Shown: piece by piece, positions 43,320 through 52,700 of the stretch
Layout: each line of letters starts with the position of its first letter
Numbering within the stretch: position 1 is the stretch's first letter
Source: Luteococcus sp038433155
GTDB taxonomy: Bacteria; Actinomycetota; Actinomycetes; Propionibacteriales; Propionibacteriaceae
Assembly: GCF_038433155.1 (NCBI RefSeq)
Contig: NZ_JBCDMW010000006.1
Location: 9,844-73,843, forward strand
Length of the DNA stretch: 64,000 nucleotides
Direction of reading: 5' to 3'
Notes under the pieces: model-generated
The model's input: only the letters and a program-made list of their open reading frames with translations
Databases searched by the model: none
Told to the model about the DNA's origin: nothing
Translations under genes and position numbers: made by a program

Positions 43320-44002
43320 TCAGCGCCTTCTGGCGCAGTACTTCCCTGCTTTGACGCCGCTGTAGATCGTTTCATCGATGTAGGTGATCAGCTCGCCAAT
43401 CCGAGAAACGTTTGGATATCGCTTGATTCCCGTGGTGGCAATTTGCTTTCCAGTAAGATTGTTGCGCATGTCACAGCGGACATCCTCCTTGTTCTTTTCG
43501 CCGGACTCGTGCGCTTGCAACCACGCATCGGGATTCTTTAACGAGAGGTACAGCCAAGCCGACCAGTATTGGTGTCGGAGGGCTTGACGCCGATCGTCGC
43601 GGTCATTGGATCTTGGAGCGGGGGGCTTTCCTGCGGCTACGATCGATTTTGATCGGGGTGTGTTCTGGAAGATGAACTCGGCATTGTAGGTGATCTCTGC
43701 CCAAGTTAGGCACAGCTTTATGATCTGTCTGCAGAGTTGCTTCTCGGCGTCTTTCACGGCTCCGAGTTTCTTGTAGATTTGCTCCGCTGTTTCCGAGTCA
43801 TCTGAACGTGAAGCGCCTTCGTTGGGGGAAAGAGTCAGGCCGTCTCTTGTGCTGACCATATTCAGAATGACGCCGTCTCCATCGGGGTCCTGGTTGATGG
43901 GAATGTCACGAGAGGGCGCGGCCGTTGCTGGGGGGCAAACAGGATTGCTGCGCTCATGGCGGCGAGCGACACTTTAGAAAGGAAGTGATGGCTAGGATGC
44001 AC
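43320..44002 (-). pseudogene. Secreted orphan protein, broken by a one-base frameshift
   Basis: The main frame (43859-43320, 179 residues) starts without a ribosome site. Upstream, GTG 44002 with GGAG at good spacing opens MHPSHHFLSKVSLAAMSAAI, a signal peptide in another frame. At the six-G run 43930-43935 adding one base would join it as FAPPATAAPSRDIPINQ to the main frame, giving about 226 residues with a cleavage site after ATA. The mature part is hydrophilic, with a NQDPDGDGV motif and two Cys. No family is recognised. It may be a sequencing error, a real mutation or phase variation. Confidence 0.6.
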
Positions 44003-44083
44003 GTGGGCTCCAATGTTGGGGGCTCTGGGATGCTATTCCCCGAAGGGGGTCGGTGGCGATCGTCATGGTTCGGAGGGCTGACC

Positions 44084-44120
44084 TTGCACGAATGTCCGAG
44101 TGTCGTGAACGATCGTGCAA
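44084..44120. promoter_or_regulatory. Inverted repeat upstream of glpA
   Basis: TTGCACGA (44084-44091) and TCGTGCAA (44113-44120) are perfect inverted repeats 21 bases apart; an inner GTCGTGAACGAT adds further symmetry. It lies about 140 bases before glpA and is a candidate operator for a glycerol-responsive regulator. Confidence 0.4.
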
Positions 44121-44256
44121 ACCGGGGTCAAGTCGGTGCACGTCGGGGGCGGATCGGGCCTGGGGCTCGAAAACCGTCGGAGGCGGTCCCTAGGCTGGCA
44201 GCACGGTGAGGGGTCCGCATGGGAGCGGGTCGGCCGGCGTACGACGGGAGCACTCC

Positions 44257-45969
44257 ATGAGGACGATGCAGGCGGATGTGGTTGTGGTGGGTGGCGGTGC
44301 CACCGGTGCGGGCGTCGTGCGGGATGTGGCGATGCGGGGTTACACCGCGGTGTTGGTGGACCGGGCCGACCTGGGCCAGGGAACCACCGGGCGCTACCAC
44401 GGGCTGCTGCATTCCGGCGGCCGTTATGTGGTCTCCGACCCTCGCTCCGCAACGGAATGCGCGGAGGAGAACGAGATCATCACCAGGATCCACGCGGATG
44501 CGGTGGAGGCCACCGGCGGCCTGTTCGTCGTTACCCCCGAGGACACCGAGGAGCACGCCGACAAGTTCCAGGCCGCGGCCGATGCCACCAAGGTGCCCTG
44601 TGAGGAGATCAGCATCGCCGAGGCGCTGAAGCGCGAGCCGCGGCTCAACCCCGGCATCAAGCGCGCCTTCGCCGTGCAGGATGGCACGGTCGACGGCTGG
44701 CAGATGGTCTGGGGTGCCGCCAGGAGCGCGATGGACCACGGTGCCCGGGTGCTGCCCTACCACTCGGTGACCCGGATCACCCGCGACGGGGACCAGGTCA
44801 CGGGCGTGATCTGCACCGACATGAAGACCAACGAACAGGTCACCATCGACACCCGCTTCGTGATCAACGCTGGCGGTCCGTGGGCTGGTCAGATTGCCGG
44901 TATGGCCGACTGTCCCGGCGTCGATGTGGTGCCGGGCCGCGGCATCATGATCGCGATGAACCACCGGCTGGTGAACCAGGTGGTCAACCGCTGCATCTAC
45001 CCCGCTGACGGCGACATCCTGGTGCCGGTGCACACGGTGTGCATCATCGGCACCACCGATGTGAAGGTGGATGACCCGGACAAGCTGGCCATTCCCCGCG
45101 ACGAGGTGCAGCAGATGCTCGACTCGGGCGAGGCACTGGTGCCCGGCTTCCGCCGGGCCCGCGCGGTGCACGCCTGGTCCGGCGCCCGTCCGCTGGTCAA
45201 GGATTCCCGGGTGGCGCTCACCGACACCCGGCACATGAGCCGTGGCATGAGCATCATCGACCACGAGGCCCGTGACGGCGTCAAGGGCCTGCTGACGATG
45301 AGCGGCGGCAAGCTCACCACGTACCGCCTGATGGCCAAGAACATCGTCGACGTGATGTGTGAGCAGCTGGGCGACGAGCGCCCCTGTACCACCGAGACCG
45401 AACCGGTGCCCGGCAGCGAATCCGGCAAGAACTACCTGGTCACCCATCGCCTCGAAGAGCGGGAGAAGGACCGTCTGGAGGACCAGATCATCTGCGAGTG
45501 CGAGCTGATGAGCCGCGGTCAGCTGACCGAGCTGATGGACGAGCACCCGGCCGCCACCTTCGACGATCTGCGCCGGCAGCTGCGGTTGGGCATGGGGCCT
45601 TGTCAGGGCGGTTTCTGCTCCACCCGCGCCGCCGGGATCGCGCTGGAGACCGGGCATTGCGATGTCGACCGGGCCACCGAACAGTTGCGGCTCTTCCTGA
45701 AGAACCGGTGGGTGGGCCTGTGGCCGATCCTCTACGGGGACCAGGTGCGCCAGACCGCCCTGGACAACTGGATCTTCAAGGGAACGCTGGACATCGAGCA
45801 CCTGCCACCCGCGGGCAGCGGGCCGCTGATCCCGGGCGAGGGCCCGGACCAGTTCGCCGTGCCGCACACCCAACCGGCCCCGGAGGACCAGCCGGAGGAC
45901 CAGGACACCATCGAGGGCTCGGCGCACGACGCCGGGGCCGCCCCCGTCGAGCCGAAGCGAGGCATGTGA
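44257..45969 (+). CDS. glpA: Anaerobic glycerol-3-phosphate dehydrogenase subunit A
   Basis: 570 residues from ATG 44257 (GGGAG upstream). FAD-binding VVVVGGGATGAGVVRDVAMRG lies at the N-terminus and GPWAGQIAGMA at mid-protein. The C-terminal third has a BFD-like [2Fe-2S] domain with CECE and CQGGFC cysteines, typical of GlpA. It oxidises sn-glycerol 3-phosphate to DHAP. A Pro/Glu-rich tail of about 35 residues extends the protein. It is the first gene of glpABC. Confidence 0.95.
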   Translation: MRTMQADVVVVGGGATGAGVVRDVAMRGYTAVLVDRADLGQGTTGRYHGLLHSGGRYVVSDPRSATECAEENEIITRIHADAVEATGGLFVVTPEDTEEHADKFQAAADATKVPCEEISIAEALKREPRLNPGIKRAFAVQDGTVDGWQMVWGAARSAMDHGARVLPYHSVTRITRDGDQVTGVICTDMKTNEQVTIDTRFVINAGGPWAGQIAGMADCPGVDVVPGRGIMIAMNHRLVNQVVNRCIYPADGDILVPVHTVCIIGTTDVKVDDPDKLAIPRDEVQQMLDSGEALVPGFRRARAVHAWSGARPLVKDSRVALTDTRHMSRGMSIIDHEARDGVKGLLTMSGGKLTTYRLMAKNIVDVMCEQLGDERPCTTETEPVPGSESGKNYLVTHRLEEREKDRLEDQIICECELMSRGQLTELMDEHPAATFDDLRRQLRLGMGPCQGGFCSTRAAGIALETGHCDVDRATEQLRLFLKNRWVGLWPILYGDQVRQTALDNWIFKGTLDIEHLPPAGSGPLIPGEGPDQFAVPHTQPAPEDQPEDQDTIEGSAHDAGAAPVEPKRGM

Positions 45970-45970
45970 G

Positions 45971-47230
45971 ATGAGCGACGTCATCGTGATCGGAGCCGGT
46001 CTGGCCGGGCTGACCGCGGCCCTGAAGCTGCGGCAGGCGGGCAGGTCCGTCACCCTGCTGAACAAGGGGATCGGCGGCCTGCAGCTGGGCCAGGGGACCA
46101 TCGACATCCTGGGCTATGGCCCACAGCGGATCGAGCACCCCGTCCAGGCGCTGGAGGCCTTCGTCGCCGAGCACCCCGAGCACCCCTACGCGACGGTGGA
46201 ACGCCAGGACATCGAGCAGGGCGTCCGGCTGCTGCTGGACACCCTGGGCCCCGACCAGCTGGACGGGGACATGCACCGCAACGGGCTCTACCCCACGGCC
46301 GTGGGCGCGATGCGCCCCACCGCCCTGGTGCCGCCGTCGATGGCCGCCGGGCAGTGCGTGGCCGGCAAGAAGTTCCTGATCGTCGGCATCCGGGAGCTGA
46401 AGGACTTCTACCCGCAGCTGGTGGCGGAGAACCTGGCCCGGACCGAGCTGCCCGGCGGTGGCCGGCTGGATGCCCGGGCGGACCACGTCAGCTTCGAGCC
46501 GCGCGCCGGTGAGGTGGATGCCAGCGGGCTGACCATCGCCCGGGCGCTGGACGATCCGGCGGCCCGGCGGCGTTTCGTCGCGGAGTTGAAGCCGCTGGTG
46601 GCCGACGGCGAGAGCCTCGGCCTGCCGGCCGTGCTGGGCGCCAATGACGTGAACGCCTGGCGCGACATCCAGGAGCAGTTGGGCGTCCCGGTTTTCGAGA
46701 TCCCGCTGCCCCCGCCGTCGGTTCCCGGCTGGCGGCAGAACGACGCCCTGCTGCAGGCCGTCAAGGAGGCCCGGGTCCGGGTGGTCAATGGCACCAAGGT
46801 GCTCCGGGCGCGCGTCGAGGACGGCGTGATCAGGGGAGTCACCATCAAGGGCACCGGACACGAGCAGGAGTACACCGCGGAGCACTTCGTGCTGGCGGCC
46901 GGTGGCTTCGAGTCCGGCGCGCTCACCCTGGACAGCCACAACCAGCTGCACGAGACCATCTTCGGGCTGCCGGTGCGCGGCGGGAGGATCGAGGACATGG
47001 TGCACGGCGACTACTGGGGCGGTGACCAGCCGCTGTTCAAGGCCGGGCTGGCCGTTGACGAGTCGATGCGGGTGGTCGGCGACGACGACACGGTCGTGTA
47101 CCCCAACCTCTACGCCTGCGGCGGCATCCTGGCGGGTGCCCAACGGTGGACCGAGAAGTCGGGCGAGGGAATCGCCCTGGGCAGCGCAATGCGAGCCAGC
47201 AACGCCATCCTGGCGGAGGGGAAGAACTGA
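45971..47230 (+). CDS. glpB: Anaerobic glycerol-3-phosphate dehydrogenase subunit B
   Basis: 419 residues. The N-terminal nucleotide-binding motif VIVIGAGLAGLTAALKLRQAG and a C-terminal flavoprotein region (LAAGGFESGAL, NLYACGGILAGAQRW) match GlpB, the FMN-type partner of GlpA. It starts one base after the glpA stop and its stop overlaps the glpC start. Confidence 0.94.
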   Translation: MSDVIVIGAGLAGLTAALKLRQAGRSVTLLNKGIGGLQLGQGTIDILGYGPQRIEHPVQALEAFVAEHPEHPYATVERQDIEQGVRLLLDTLGPDQLDGDMHRNGLYPTAVGAMRPTALVPPSMAAGQCVAGKKFLIVGIRELKDFYPQLVAENLARTELPGGGRLDARADHVSFEPRAGEVDASGLTIARALDDPAARRRFVAELKPLVADGESLGLPAVLGANDVNAWRDIQEQLGVPVFEIPLPPPSVPGWRQNDALLQAVKEARVRVVNGTKVLRARVEDGVIRGVTIKGTGHEQEYTAEHFVLAAGGFESGALTLDSHNQLHETIFGLPVRGGRIEDMVHGDYWGGDQPLFKAGLAVDESMRVVGDDDTVVYPNLYACGGILAGAQRWTEKSGEGIALGSAMRASNAILAEGKN

Positions 47231-48537
47231 TGACCGAGCAAGAGCAGGTTGCGCCGGTGAACCAGCGGGAGGCCGCCAAGGCCGCGCTGGACCACGCGCT
47301 GGATGAACTGACCCGTGCGACGCTGGACCACTGCGTCAAGTGCACCATCTGTGAAACGGCCTGCCCGGTGGCCCGGGTGACGCCGCTGTTCAGCGGACCC
47401 AAGTTCGTCGGGCCGCAGGCCGAGCGTTTCCGCAACGGTGAATCGGTGGATCATTCGCTGGACTACTGCTCCAGTTGCGGCATCTGCACCCTGAGCTGCC
47501 CGCAGGGGGTGCAGATCGCCGAGCTGAACTCGCAGGCGCGTGCGGTCATGAAGAAGGACCACATGCCGGTGCGGGACCGGTTGATCACCCAGACCACGCT
47601 CGAGGGCATGGTGATGAGCCCGCTGGCCCCCGTCGCCAATGCAGCCCTGGGGATGAAGCCGGTGCGCACGGTGATCGAGAAGGTCGTCGGGGTCCACCGC
47701 GACGCCCCGATGCCCCAGGCGCACTTCGAGACCCTGCGGATGTGGTTGAAGAAGCGGCCGGCGCGCACCACCCCCGCCCCCCGTGGCCCGGTGGTCTTCT
47801 TCACCGGCTGCGCCGGCGGCTACTTCGAGGTGGAGACCAGCAAGAAGTCCATCGAGCTGCTGGAATTCCTGGGCTACGAGGTGCTGGTGCCCAAGCAGGG
47901 CTGCTGCGGCCTGGCCGAGCAGTCCAATGGCCTGTTCGAGCAGGCCACCAAGCACGTGCTCAAGCTGTGCAAGCAGCTGCAGAGTGCCGGCAAGGACCTG
48001 ACGATCATCAGCTCGTCGGGTTCCTGTGTCGGCATGCTGAAGCACGAGGCGCACGAGATCATGGGCGTCGACGCGGAGGAACTGAAGGATGTCGGCACCC
48101 GCTCGCGTGACATCAGCGAATTCCTGCTGGAGCTGGCCGACGCCGGACAGCTGCCGCTGGACTTCCGCCAGATGGACATCGAGATCCCGTACCACCAGCC
48201 CTGCCAGGTCAAGAGCCAGGGCATGGGCATGCCCGCCATGCACCTGCTGGAATTGATCCCCGGGGTCACGGTGCAGGAGTCCGGCCAGCCGTGCTGTGGC
48301 ATCGCCGGTACCTATGGTCTGAAGAAGGAGAAGTACGAGGTGGCCCAGGCTGTGGGCAAGCCCGTCTTCGAGCACATGAAGAAGCACGACCATGGTGTGG
48401 GTGCCTGTGACACCGAGACCTGCCGCTGGCAGATCCGCAAGGGGTCCGGCGTGAACACGGTGCATCCCGTCGAGATCCTGCACTACGCCTACGGGCTGTC
48501 CGATGACCTCTTCGAGGCCAAGGTGGGCAAGCGCTGA
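47230..48537 (+). CDS. glpC: Anaerobic glycerol-3-phosphate dehydrogenase subunit C
   Basis: 435 residues. Two [4Fe-4S] motifs, CVKCTICETACP and CSSCGICTLSCP, are followed by two cysteine-rich CCG domains (GCCGLAEQ, PCCGIAGTYG). GlpC anchors GlpAB at the membrane and passes electrons to quinone. Its ATG overlaps the glpB stop (TGATG). A strong hairpin terminator follows. Confidence 0.95.
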   Translation: MTEQEQVAPVNQREAAKAALDHALDELTRATLDHCVKCTICETACPVARVTPLFSGPKFVGPQAERFRNGESVDHSLDYCSSCGICTLSCPQGVQIAELNSQARAVMKKDHMPVRDRLITQTTLEGMVMSPLAPVANAALGMKPVRTVIEKVVGVHRDAPMPQAHFETLRMWLKKRPARTTPAPRGPVVFFTGCAGGYFEVETSKKSIELLEFLGYEVLVPKQGCCGLAEQSNGLFEQATKHVLKLCKQLQSAGKDLTIISSSGSCVGMLKHEAHEIMGVDAEELKDVGTRSRDISEFLLELADAGQLPLDFRQMDIEIPYHQPCQVKSQGMGMPAMHLLELIPGVTVQESGQPCCGIAGTYGLKKEKYEVAQAVGKPVFEHMKKHDHGVGACDTETCRWQIRKGSGVNTVHPVEILHYAYGLSDDLFEAKVGKR

Positions 48538-48555
48538 CGCCCATGGCCTGACATC

Positions 48556-48578
48556 CGGCGGCCGAGCTTGTCGAGGCC
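48556..48578. repeat. Inverted copy of the CTCGACARGCTCGG repeat
   Basis: GGCGGCCGAGCTTGTCGAGGCC lies between the glpC stop and its terminator, in the orientation opposite to the copies at 20729 and 21683. Confidence 0.75.
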
Positions 48579-48582
48579 AACC

Positions 48583-48620
48583 AAGAGGTGCTCCTTCCCC
48601 GGTGGGGAGGAGCACCTCTT
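48583..48620 (+). terminator. Terminator of glpABC
   Basis: AAGAGGTGCTCCTTCCCC pairs with GGGGAGGAGCACCTCTT, with one bulged base and a short loop, followed by TTCC. Confidence 0.8.
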
Positions 48621-48650
48621 TCCATCCGGAGACCTTCTGAGCTGGGTGGA

Positions 48651-49295
48651 TCAGGAGAGGGTTCCGGGCACCACGTCGCGGATCCTGGTGGGATCCTCCC
48701 GGTCGTGGGCGATCAGTACCTGTACCCCGGAGCTGGCCTGGGAGACGACACGAATGGTCATCGGCTGCCAGCCAGCGGGTTGGTAGGAGACCAGCGCGAT
48801 CTCGTGGGGGAGGCGGGGCAGCTCCCGGGTCTGCAGCACCTGCCCTTGGGTCACCACCACACGTCCGCCGCTGTGACTACGCCTCCTCGCGGCATTGCGT
48901 CGCCACCTGGCGAAGCCGTCGTGCTGCCGCCAGGCCAGCACGAAACAGACAATGCCACCCAGCGCCGCCAGCAGGATCCGTGGCACGGGCAGGCCGTCCT
49001 CGGCACAGGACAACAACAGGCCCATCCCGAGCCACAGGAAGCCGAAGGCCACTGCGTCCAGGACCGCGTAGCGAAGGGTACTGAGGCGCGCCCCGGCCGA
49101 GGACATCGCGGGCACCATGAGCCAGGCCACGGCCAGGCAGGCCAGGGCCCAACACAGCATGAATCCGAGGATTGGCAGCCACTCGACGTCTGGCTCGCTG
49201 GCCACCCACGGCAGCATGCACGTCGGGAAAGCGGCGAGCATCGTGAACAGGGAGAAGACGAACAGGGCCAGACTGTTGCCGAGGCGTTGGGGCAT
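48651..49295 (-). CDS. Membrane protein of unknown function with a soluble C-terminal domain
   Basis: About 214 residues from ATG 49295; the frame extends to 49355. Four hydrophobic segments are visible (SLALFVFSLFTMLAAFPTCM, FMLCWALACLAVAWLM, AVAFGFLWLGMGLLL and ILLAALGGIVCFVLAW). A basic loop (RWRRNAARRRS) leads to a ~70-residue cytoplasmic tail. No family is recognised. It is convergent with glpC and shares the intergenic terminator region. Confidence 0.6.
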   Translation of the reverse strand: MPQRLGNSLALFVFSLFTMLAAFPTCMLPWVASEPDVEWLPILGFMLCWALACLAVAWLMVPAMSSAGARLSTLRYAVLDAVAFGFLWLGMGLLLSCAEDGLPVPRILLAALGGIVCFVLAWRQHDGFARWRRNAARRRSHSGGRVVVTQGQVLQTRELPRLPHEIALVSYQPAGWQPMTIRVVSQASSGVQVLIAHDREDPTRIRDVVPGTLS

Positions 49296-49465
49296 GCCGA
49301 AGAGCCTAACCAGCCGCGGGTTCGTCCACTCCCACCCGTGGGCTGCCTGCGGCATCCCACGGGAATCAACCGCCGGATGGCGGCCCGGCGAACCTCCACC
49401 GCGGGAGATCGATGCCGGTGGGTAACCGATGGTCGGTTCCCGTGGCGGGCCCTGCGGGAAATGAC

Positions 49466-49503
49466 CAACGCGCCCAGCTCCACGAAGGGAACTGGGCGCG
49501 TTG
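49466..49503 (-). terminator. Terminator of the DEAD-box helicase gene
   Basis: A 12-bp perfect inverted repeat CAACGCGCCCAG/CTGGGCGCGTTG lies 20 bases past the helicase stop. Confidence 0.75.
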
Positions 49504-49522
49504 ACGATGCTGTTCGACTCGC

Positions 49523-51109
49523 TCAGCGGCGGCCGCGACGCCCCGCACTGCTGGAGAAGGCGGCGACGCCACCGGTGGAGCCGGCGGAGCTGGCGCCTGC
49601 CGAGCCGCCGCGGCGCGACGGCATGGCGCGACGGGTGCCTTCGGTGCGGCCACCCTCCACGGGGCGGGAGTCACTGCGACGGGCCTCGGGGCGGGCGGCG
49701 GAATCGCCACCGCGTCCCCGGCCACCACGACGGGAGCCAGCGGAGGACTGGGTGTCGCCCTGGCCGCGGCCGGCCCCGCCACGTCCACGGCCACCATTGC
49801 TGCCACGGCCCCGTCCACCGCCGGCGTTGCCGCCGGCAGCCTGCTGCTCGGCCTTCTGCGGGTAGGCGGCCTTCTCGGCATCCGCGGGGGACAGGAAGGT
49901 GCGCTCGCCGGGGGCGAGCCCGTCGAGCACGGAGCGCACGGCATTGCTGACCGTCGGCTTGATCTTGGCGGCCCGCATCAGGCCGCGGACCTCACCGCGC
50001 TGGTCGGGCGTCACCATCGTCACGACGGTGCCGGCCTTGCCGGCCCGGGCGGTCCGACCCGAACGGTGCAGGTAGGCCTTGTGCTCGGTGGGCGGATCGG
50101 CGTGCACCACCAGCTCCACGTCGTCGACGTGGATGCCGCGGGCGGCGATGTCGGTGGCCACCAAGGTGGAGACCCGGCCGGAGTGGAAGGCTTCCATGTT
50201 GCGGGTGCGGGCATTCTGCGCCAGGTTGCCGTGCAGGTCGACGGCGGGAATGCCGCGCGCCAACAGCTGCTTGGCGAGCTTCTTGGCGCCGTGCTTGGTG
50301 CGGGTGAACAGGATCGTCTTGCCCGGCGCAGCAGCCAAATCGGCCAGGATGCCGGTCTTGTCCTCCTTGCCCACCTCCAGCACGTGGTGGTCCATCGCGG
50401 AGACAGGGGAGACGGCGGAATCGGCCTCGTGGGTGACGGGCTGGTGCAGGTAGCGCTTGACCAGCACGTCGATGCCATTGTCCAGGGTGGCGCTGAAGAG
50501 CATCTTCTGCGCATCGGTGGGCACCTTGTCCAGGATTCGCTTGACCATGGGCAGGAAGCCCATGTCGGCCATGTGGTCGGCCTCGTCCAGGATGCAGATC
50601 TCGACGGCGGACAGGTCCACCAGCCCCTGACCCATCAGGTCCAGCAGGCGGCCGGGGCAGGCGATCAGCACGTCGACGCCCTTCGCGAGGGTGCGGACCT
50701 GCGGGTTCTGGCCGACGCCGCCGAAGATGGTCAGGCTGACCAGATCGGAGCTCTTCTCCAACGGGAGCAGGGATTCCTCGATCTGGGTGGCCAGCTCGCG
50801 GGTGGGCGCCAGGATCAGCGCACGCGGCTTCTTGGCCACTCGGCGCTTCTGGTCGGCGGTCAGGCGGGCCACCGTCGGCAGCAGGAAGGCGAAGGTCTTG
50901 CCGGAGCCGGTGCGGCCTCGGCCCAGCACGTCGCGACCGGCCAGCGAGTCGGGCAGGGTGGCCAGCTGGATCGGCGTGGGGGTGGTGATCCCGCGGGTGA
51001 CCAGCGCGTCGGCCAGCGGCTGCGGGACGCCCAGTTCCGTGAAGCCGCCGGCGGCGGACACAGTGGTGGGCACAGAGGTATTGCGGTCAGTCAAGGAGAT
51101 ACCAATCAC
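49523..51109 (-). CDS. DEAD-box ATP-dependent RNA helicase
   Basis: About 528 residues. All RecA-core motifs are present: Q-motif region TPTPIQLATLP, GRTGSGKT, APTRELA, DEADHMADMGF, FSATLDNG, ATDIAARGIHV and HRSGRTARAG. The C-terminal ~130 residues are rich in Gly/Arg (RGRG repeats), an RNA-binding tail common in RhlE/CsdA-type helicases. The start is uncertain: GTG 51109 or TTG 51094, neither with a strong ribosome site; the frame reaches 51277. A 256-bp leader precedes it and could be a regulated (cold-shock type) 5' UTR. Confidence 0.9.
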   Translation of the reverse strand: MIGISLTDRNTSVPTTVSAAGGFTELGVPQPLADALVTRGITTPTPIQLATLPDSLAGRDVLGRGRTGSGKTFAFLLPTVARLTADQKRRVAKKPRALILAPTRELATQIEESLLPLEKSSDLVSLTIFGGVGQNPQVRTLAKGVDVLIACPGRLLDLMGQGLVDLSAVEICILDEADHMADMGFLPMVKRILDKVPTDAQKMLFSATLDNGIDVLVKRYLHQPVTHEADSAVSPVSAMDHHVLEVGKEDKTGILADLAAAPGKTILFTRTKHGAKKLAKQLLARGIPAVDLHGNLAQNARTRNMEAFHSGRVSTLVATDIAARGIHVDDVELVVHADPPTEHKAYLHRSGRTARAGKAGTVVTMVTPDQRGEVRGLMRAAKIKPTVSNAVRSVLDGLAPGERTFLSPADAEKAAYPQKAEQQAAGGNAGGGRGRGSNGGRGRGGAGRGQGDTQSSAGSRRGGRGRGGDSAARPEARRSDSRPVEGGRTEGTRRAMPSRRGGSAGASSAGSTGGVAAFSSSAGRRGRR

Positions 51110-51365
51110 TATCGGTGTCTTGCACGGCGCGCTCAGCTCGGTCCGTCGGGTGACGGTGCGGCGCGGCCAGCGGAGCGCTTCCCGGGGGAAGTGTGGGCTC
51201 CGATCACCGAGGGTCCGCGGCAAGACTGGGCGGACCAACCTCACCACCATAGCTGATGGATGAGATTGGTCCCGCATCCAGCCTTGTCACCCGCGTCGGG
51301 GCAGCTTTGCTCGATGGTCCAGAATCGCGTCCCGGCCACAGCGGCCGCAGAATCCGGGCGCCAGG

Positions 51366-52556
51366 TCAGCGAGTGGGATCCAGCACCACCTTCACGCAGC
51401 CATCCTGCTTTCGTTGGAAAGTCTGGTAGGCCTGCGCAGCCTGGGACAGTCCCAGCCGGTGGGTAGCCAGGCTCTCGGTGCCCAGCAGGTCCACGTCGCG
51501 CCGGAGCAGCTCCAGCAGTTCGTCGGTCCAGTTGCGGACATTGCACTGCCCCATCCGGATGGTCAGGTTCTTGTCGAAGAGCTGCATCAGGTTGACCGGG
51601 TCCGCCGCCCCGCCATAGACGCCGGCCACCGAAACCGTTCCGCCGCGGCGCACCGCGTCGAAGCTGGCCTGCAGGGCGGCCAGCCGGTCCACTCCCAGCT
51701 TCTCGGTGAGCTTGCGGGCGATCGGCTTGGGCAGCTTGCCCACCGCGCTCACCACACCCTCCGCGACGGGGGAGCCGTGGGCCTCCATCCCCACCGCCTC
51801 GATCACCGCGTCGGCGCCACGGCCCCCGGTGAGCTCCCGGATCGCCTCGCCCGCGTCGGGAGTCCGACGCAGGTCCACTGTCTCGACGCCGAATCGCCGG
51901 GCCATCTCCAGCCGCTCGTCGACCAGGTCCACGCCGATCACCCGATCGGCGCCCTGCTGCAGCGCACACCGGGTGGCGAGCTGCCCTACCGGCCCCAGGC
52001 CGAAGACGGCCACCGTCTGTCCGGGGCCGACATCGGCATACTTCGCGGCCTGCCAGGCGGTGGGCAGGATGTCGGACAGGTAGAGGTAGCGCTCGTCGAC
52101 GCCATGCTCCGGCACCTTCACCGGCCCGTACTGGGCCTGCGGCACCCGCACGTACTGCGCCTGGCCGCCGGGCACCTGTCCGTAGAGCTTGGTGTAGCCG
52201 AACAGCGCGGCCCCCTTGCCCTGATCGGTGACCTGGGTGGTCTCACACTGCGACTGCTTGCCGTGGGTGCACATGAAGCAGTGGCCGCAGGAGATGTTGA
52301 AGGGCACCACCACCCGGTCCCCGACGGCCAGCGGCCCGGCCTCGGGCCCAACCTCCTCCACGATCCCCATGAACTCGTGCCCCAGCACGTCGCCCCGGCT
52401 GAGGAAGGGGCCGAGCACCTGGTACAGATGCAGGTCCGATCCGCAGATTGCCGTCGAGGTCACCCGGATGATCGCGTCAGTGGGCTGCTCGATCCGTGGG
52501 TCGGGCACCTCGGTGACTTCCACCTGCTGCGGCCCCTGCCAGGTCAGTGCCTTCAT
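51366..52556 (-). CDS. Zinc-dependent alcohol dehydrogenase (MDR family)
   Basis: 396 residues from ATG 52556 (AGAGGAG upstream). The catalytic zinc ligands are Cys in AICGSDLH and His in GHEFMG; the structural zinc cluster is CGHCFMC with a fourth Cys in SQCE. The Rossmann motif is VFGLGPVGQLA. The overall pattern is like the glutathione-independent formaldehyde dehydrogenase/threonine dehydrogenase-like branch. The substrate is unknown. It is divergent from the catalase gene, which hints at a shared stress response. Confidence 0.9.
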   Translation of the reverse strand: MKALTWQGPQQVEVTEVPDPRIEQPTDAIIRVTSTAICGSDLHLYQVLGPFLSRGDVLGHEFMGIVEEVGPEAGPLAVGDRVVVPFNISCGHCFMCTHGKQSQCETTQVTDQGKGAALFGYTKLYGQVPGGQAQYVRVPQAQYGPVKVPEHGVDERYLYLSDILPTAWQAAKYADVGPGQTVAVFGLGPVGQLATRCALQQGADRVIGVDLVDERLEMARRFGVETVDLRRTPDAGEAIRELTGGRGADAVIEAVGMEAHGSPVAEGVVSAVGKLPKPIARKLTEKLGVDRLAALQASFDAVRRGGTVSVAGVYGGAADPVNLMQLFDKNLTIRMGQCNVRNWTDELLELLRRDVDLLGTESLATHRLGLSQAAQAYQTFQRKQDGCVKVVLDPTR

Positions 52557-52642
52557 CTGCTGCTCCTCTCTCGGCCGGGGCAAAGATCCCGGCGGATCCG
52601 TGACGTCGTGGAATCTATGTCCCGGATTCGGGTGGCAACAGA

Positions 52643-52700
52643 CCCGCAAGGGTGGGTTCCTGACCGGCCGGAAGGCAACGAAAACCCGCCCGCAAGGGTG
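52643..52700. promoter_or_regulatory. Direct repeats in the ADH-catalase divergent spacer
   Basis: CCCGCAAGGGTG occurs at 52643-52654 and again at 52689-52700. The copies are in the same orientation, 46 bases apart from start to start, in the 238-bp spacer between the two divergent starts. They may be binding sites for a shared regulator; no known consensus was recognised. Confidence 0.4.
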
